DNA of 64,000 nucleotides from Aphrophora alni (taxonomy: Eukaryota > Arthropoda > Insecta > Hemiptera > Aphrophoridae), in contig OY740765.1 of NCBI GenBank assembly GCA_963513935.1, positions 122,269,362 through 122,333,361 of the forward strand, given 5' to 3'. The notes below the pieces were generated by a model. The model was not told where the DNA came from and ran no database searches. It worked only from the letters and a program-made list of their open reading frames with translations. Below are positions 61,511-64,000 of the stretch, one piece after another. Made by a program: the position numbers and the translations under genes. Each line of letters opens with the position of its first letter. Positions within the stretch are counted from its first letter, which is position 1.

Positions 61511-61915
61511 AAAATAAAACTGACGCAAAATTAGAATTTATAACAGAACAAAAATCTTGTTCATAATGCTTTAAAATTTCTGTAATTCATTATCATAAAT
61601 AAATACATGCATCTAAACACATTTTTCTACTCAAGGATGTTAAAATGTAGATTTCATCAAAATATTCCACAAAGCAACGTATATGCGATAAAATAAATCG
61701 AAGAAATTGTAATCAATGCATTTAATTTTTATTACTTCCTAATATAACTGTTTTATTAGATAAATTAGTTTAAATTATACATACATTAAAATACAGAGTT
61801 ATAATATAATTTCAAGTTAAGGTAATATTATTAATATTTATTATTTATATTCCATCGTTGTTAGCGCTATGATTGTGTCAAGACTATATAAGTGTGGATT
61901 CTTCCATTGCAGACA
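61511..61915. other. unassigned; 3' flank of the minus-strand repeat gene
   Basis: AT-rich. For the minus-strand gene ending at 61916 this is the expected 3' UTR and polyadenylation region; no single signal stands out among many AT-rich hexamers. Confidence 0.4.
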
Positions 61916-64000
61916 CTACGGTTTAATGGAGGTTTCCTCAGGATACCACGTATGGTGTAGGTTTCGTACTGATCCCTCCATTGTAGGCGCTAGTGTTTGG
62001 TGTAGGTTTCGACCGAATTCTTTAATTACAGATCCTATTGTTTGGCGCAGGTTTCGTCTGGATTCCTTCGTTTCAGGAGCTGTGATTTGGTGTAGGTTCT
62101 GAATGAATCCCTCCATTTCAGGCATTATGACTTGGTGTACCCATCGTCCGGATCCCTCCAATGCAGGCATTGTGGTTTGGTGTAAGTTAGGTGTAGATCC
62201 TTTAGTCGCAGACGCTATAATTTGGTGCATGTTTTGTCTGGATCCCTTAGTTGCAGACGCTATTGTTTGGTGCAGGTTTTGTCTGGATCCCTTAGTTACA
62301 TTTTCTATGTTTTGGTGTATGCTTTTTATAGATCCCTCCATTGCAGGAGTTATACTTTGGTGTACGTTACGTCCGGATTCCTCTAGTGCAGGCTCTTTGG
62401 TTTGGTGTAGTATTAGTTCGGATTGCTCCAATGGAGACGTTATTGTTTGGTGCTGGTTTCGTCTGGATCCCTTTGTTACAGGCGCAATGGTTTGGTGCAG
62501 TTTTCGTCTAAAGCCCTTTGTTGTAGATGCCATGGTTTTGTGCATATATCGTCGGGATCCCTTCGTTGCAGGTTCTATGCTTTGGAGCAGATTTCGTCTG
62601 TATTTCTTCTTTGTAGGTTTTATGTTTTGTTGCAGGTTTCGTCTGGGCCTCTTCGTTGGGAGCGCCATGGTTTTGACCACGTTTCGTTTGATTCCTTTCT
62701 TTGAAGACGCTATGGTTCGGTGTAGGTTTCGTCTAGCTCCCGGCGTTTTAGGCGATATTGTTTTGATCAAGTTTCGTTGGGTTTTCTTCTTTGTAGGTTC
62801 TATGACTTGGTGTAGTGTTAGTTCGGATTGCTCCAATGGAGGCGGTATTGCTTGGTGCAGGTTTCGTCTGGATCCCTTTGTTTTAGGCACAATGGTTTGG
62901 TGCAGTTGTCGTCTGGATCCCTTTGTTGCAAGCGCATTGGTTTGGTGAAGTTTTCGTCTGGACCCCTTCGTTGTAGACGCTATGGTTTTGTGCAGACTTT
63001 GTCGGGATCCCTTCGTTGCAGATTGTACGCTTTGGAGTATATTTCGTCTGTATTTATTCTTTGTAGGTGCAATGGTTTGGTGCAGGTTTTGTCTTGGTCC
63101 TTTCGTTGCAAGTGCTTTGGTTCTTCTGGATCCCTTCATTGATTTCGGTGTTAGGTTTCGTCTTGATTCCGGCGTTTCTGGCGATTTTGTTTTGTTTAGG
63201 TTTTGTCTGGACCCTTTCTTTGAATTTTTGGTTTGGACCATGTTTCGTCTGGATCCCTTTGTTGCAGACACTTTGGTTCGGTGTAGGTTTCGTCTTGATC
63301 CCTTCTTTGCAGGCGCTATGGTTTGGTGTAAGTTTCGTCTTGATCCCTCCATTGCAGGGGCCATAGTTTGATGCAGGTTTTTTCGCAATGCCTTCAATGA
63401 AGTTTCTTTGCTTTGGTGCAGTTCTCTTCGGAATTTCTTGATGGTTTTTTCTCTGCTTTGGTTTAGGTTACGTCGGGATTTCTTCGTTGGAGGTTTTATG
63501 CCTTGTTGCAGGTTTCGTCTGGATGTCTTCGTTGTAGGCGCTTTGGTTTGGTTCACGTTTCGTCGGGATCCCTTCTTTGCAGTCGCTGTGGGTTGGATCA
63601 AGCTTCGTCTGGACCCTTTCATTACAGGTACAACCTGTTTTTTAAAATTGCGTTTTTGTTTCATTATTTTAGGATCTTTATTTAATTTTATCTTTTTTTG
63701 CTTGGTCACTTTTTGATGTAATTTTAACTTTTTTTTTAGATCAGGTTGCTGATTCTGTGTGAACGGTTCTTTAACATTTCTCTTCATGTTGTGATGTTGT
63801 TCTGATGGTTGCGTTGATTGCATTAACTCTTTCTGCTCCACATATTCCTTTGGGTTGATGTCTTTCTCTGTTCTTTTGGATGTAATGACCTGTATCTCTT
63901 CCATCGTTGTTGGTTTCACACTAAAATTACCACTATCTTTGTAGTCTTCATTTTCATTCAGAATTTCCAGATCACAATTCAACGGCAGCAATATGAAAAT
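61916..64000 (-). CDS. basic protein of about 38 tandem 15-residue repeats (5' end outside window)
   Basis: One open frame to the window edge with no ATG at its start; the first visible residues are IFILLPLNCDLEIL, whose hydrophobic run could be the end of a signal peptide, so the gene probably begins outside. About 110 charged residues follow, becoming Lys-rich. Then about 38 units of the form G-S-R-R-N-L-H-Q-T-I-A-P-A-T-K run almost to the stop. Two or three units are shortened and some are replaced by QSELxLHQ forms. The product is strongly basic. It may be secreted and bind an acidic partner; that is inference, and I recognise no family. The lack of any stop over 2 kb of 45-bp tandem DNA suggests selection. 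Plus-strand frames opposite it (62103-62948 and others) are shadows of the same repeat. Confidence 0.75.
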   Translation of the reverse strand: MFILLPLNCDLEILNENEDYKDSGNFSVKPTTMEEIQVITSKRTEKDINPKEYVEQKELMQSTQPSEQHHNMKRNVKEPFTQNQQPDLKKKLKLHQKVTKQKKIKLNKDPKIMKQKRNFKKQVVPVMKGSRRSLIQPTATAKKGSRRNVNQTKAPTTKTSRRNLQQGIKPPTKKSRRNLNQSREKTIKKFRRELHQSKETSLKALRKNLHQTMAPAMEGSRRNLHQTIAPAKKGSRRNLHRTKVSATKGSRRNMVQTKNSKKGSRQNLNKTKSPETPESRRNLTPKSMKGSRRTKALATKGPRQNLHQTIAPTKNKYRRNILQSVQSATKGSRQSLHKTIASTTKGSRRKLHQTNALATKGSRRQLHQTIVPKTKGSRRNLHQAIPPPLEQSELTLHQVIEPTKKKTQRNLIKTISPKTPGARRNLHRTIASSKKGIKRNVVKTMALPTKRPRRNLQQNIKPTKKKYRRNLLQSIEPATKGSRRYMHKTMASTTKGFRRKLHQTIAPVTKGSRRNQHQTITSPLEQSELILHQTKEPALEESGRNVHQSITPAMEGSIKSIHQNIENVTKGSRQNLHQTIASATKGSRQNMHQIIASATKGSTPNLHQTTMPALEGSGRWVHQVIMPEMEGFIQNLHQITAPETKESRRNLRQTIGSVIKEFGRNLHQTLAPTMEGSVRNLHHTWYPEETSIKP
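61945..63645 (-). repeat. 45-bp coding minisatellite, about 38 units
   Basis: Underlies the 15-residue repeats. A higher-order pattern is visible: the run KYRRN..., GSR..., G.RRKLHQT, ...PLEQSEL appears at two places ten units (about 450 bp) apart. Confidence 0.85.

Noticed and set aside
62103..62948. 281-codon plus-strand frame opposite the repeat protein
   Set aside because: The 45-bp period leaves several frames open on both strands. The minus-strand frame spans the whole array plus a non-repeat N-terminal part, so it is the real one.

Overview
The window looks like an AT-rich, intron-era arthropod (most likely insect) nuclear genome segment. There is no bacterial gene layout. It holds decayed LINE reverse transcriptases, Helitron ends, dinucleotide microsatellites, long-LTR retrotransposons and a fossil Polinton/adintovirus-like element. 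The species cannot be named from sequence alone. Almost everything here is mobile DNA; the only good candidate for a host gene is the repeat protein at the right edge.

Layout. (1) 0.16-2.6 kb: three decayed LINE reverse-transcriptase tails in the same orientation. (2) 2.6-9.1 kb: mostly unassigned AT-rich DNA with a 32-bp minisatellite, a 36-bp repeat and one Tc1/mariner-like transposase scrap. (3) 9.1-11.67 kb and 26.33-38.4 kb: what looks like one large DNA virus-like element (Polinton/Maverick/adintovirus type), cut in two by a cluster of LTR elements. Its left part has a fibre-like repeat protein, a phospholipase-A2-like protein and an adenain-type protease remnant. Its right part has integrase, an unknown minus-strand gene, a plus-strand capsid gene cluster and family-B DNA polymerase. 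All genes are broken. (4) 11.67-26.33 kb: LTR family A, made of a reversed solo LTR, a full LTR-gag-pro-LTR element and another solo LTR, each separated by (AC)n. (5) 38.5-40.6 kb: a truncated family A LTR. (6) 40.7-57.9 kb: LTR family B, made of a solo LTR, then LTR-internal-LTR-internal-LTR with a 6.2-kb period and two intact copies of each gene. (7) 58.1-61.9 kb: a foldback element and unassigned DNA. (8) 61.9-64.0 kb, minus strand: a basic protein with about 38 tandem 15-residue repeats, running off the window.

The most notable system is the pair of LTR families. Both have 2.3-2.6-kb LTRs, a PBS and a PPT, but their internal regions encode only Gag and a retroviral-type aspartic protease fused to a basic unknown domain. 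No reverse transcriptase, RNase H or integrase is seen. In both families gag ends in the same canonical -1 slippery heptamer (A AAA AAC) directly followed by the stop codon, and the protease frame is open in -1. Every outer LTR boundary that can be read cleanly abuts a (CA/TG) tract, in either relative orientation, and one boundary shows a 5-bp ACACA duplication. This points to insertion into alternating purine-pyrimidine DNA. The elements presumably borrow Pol in trans.
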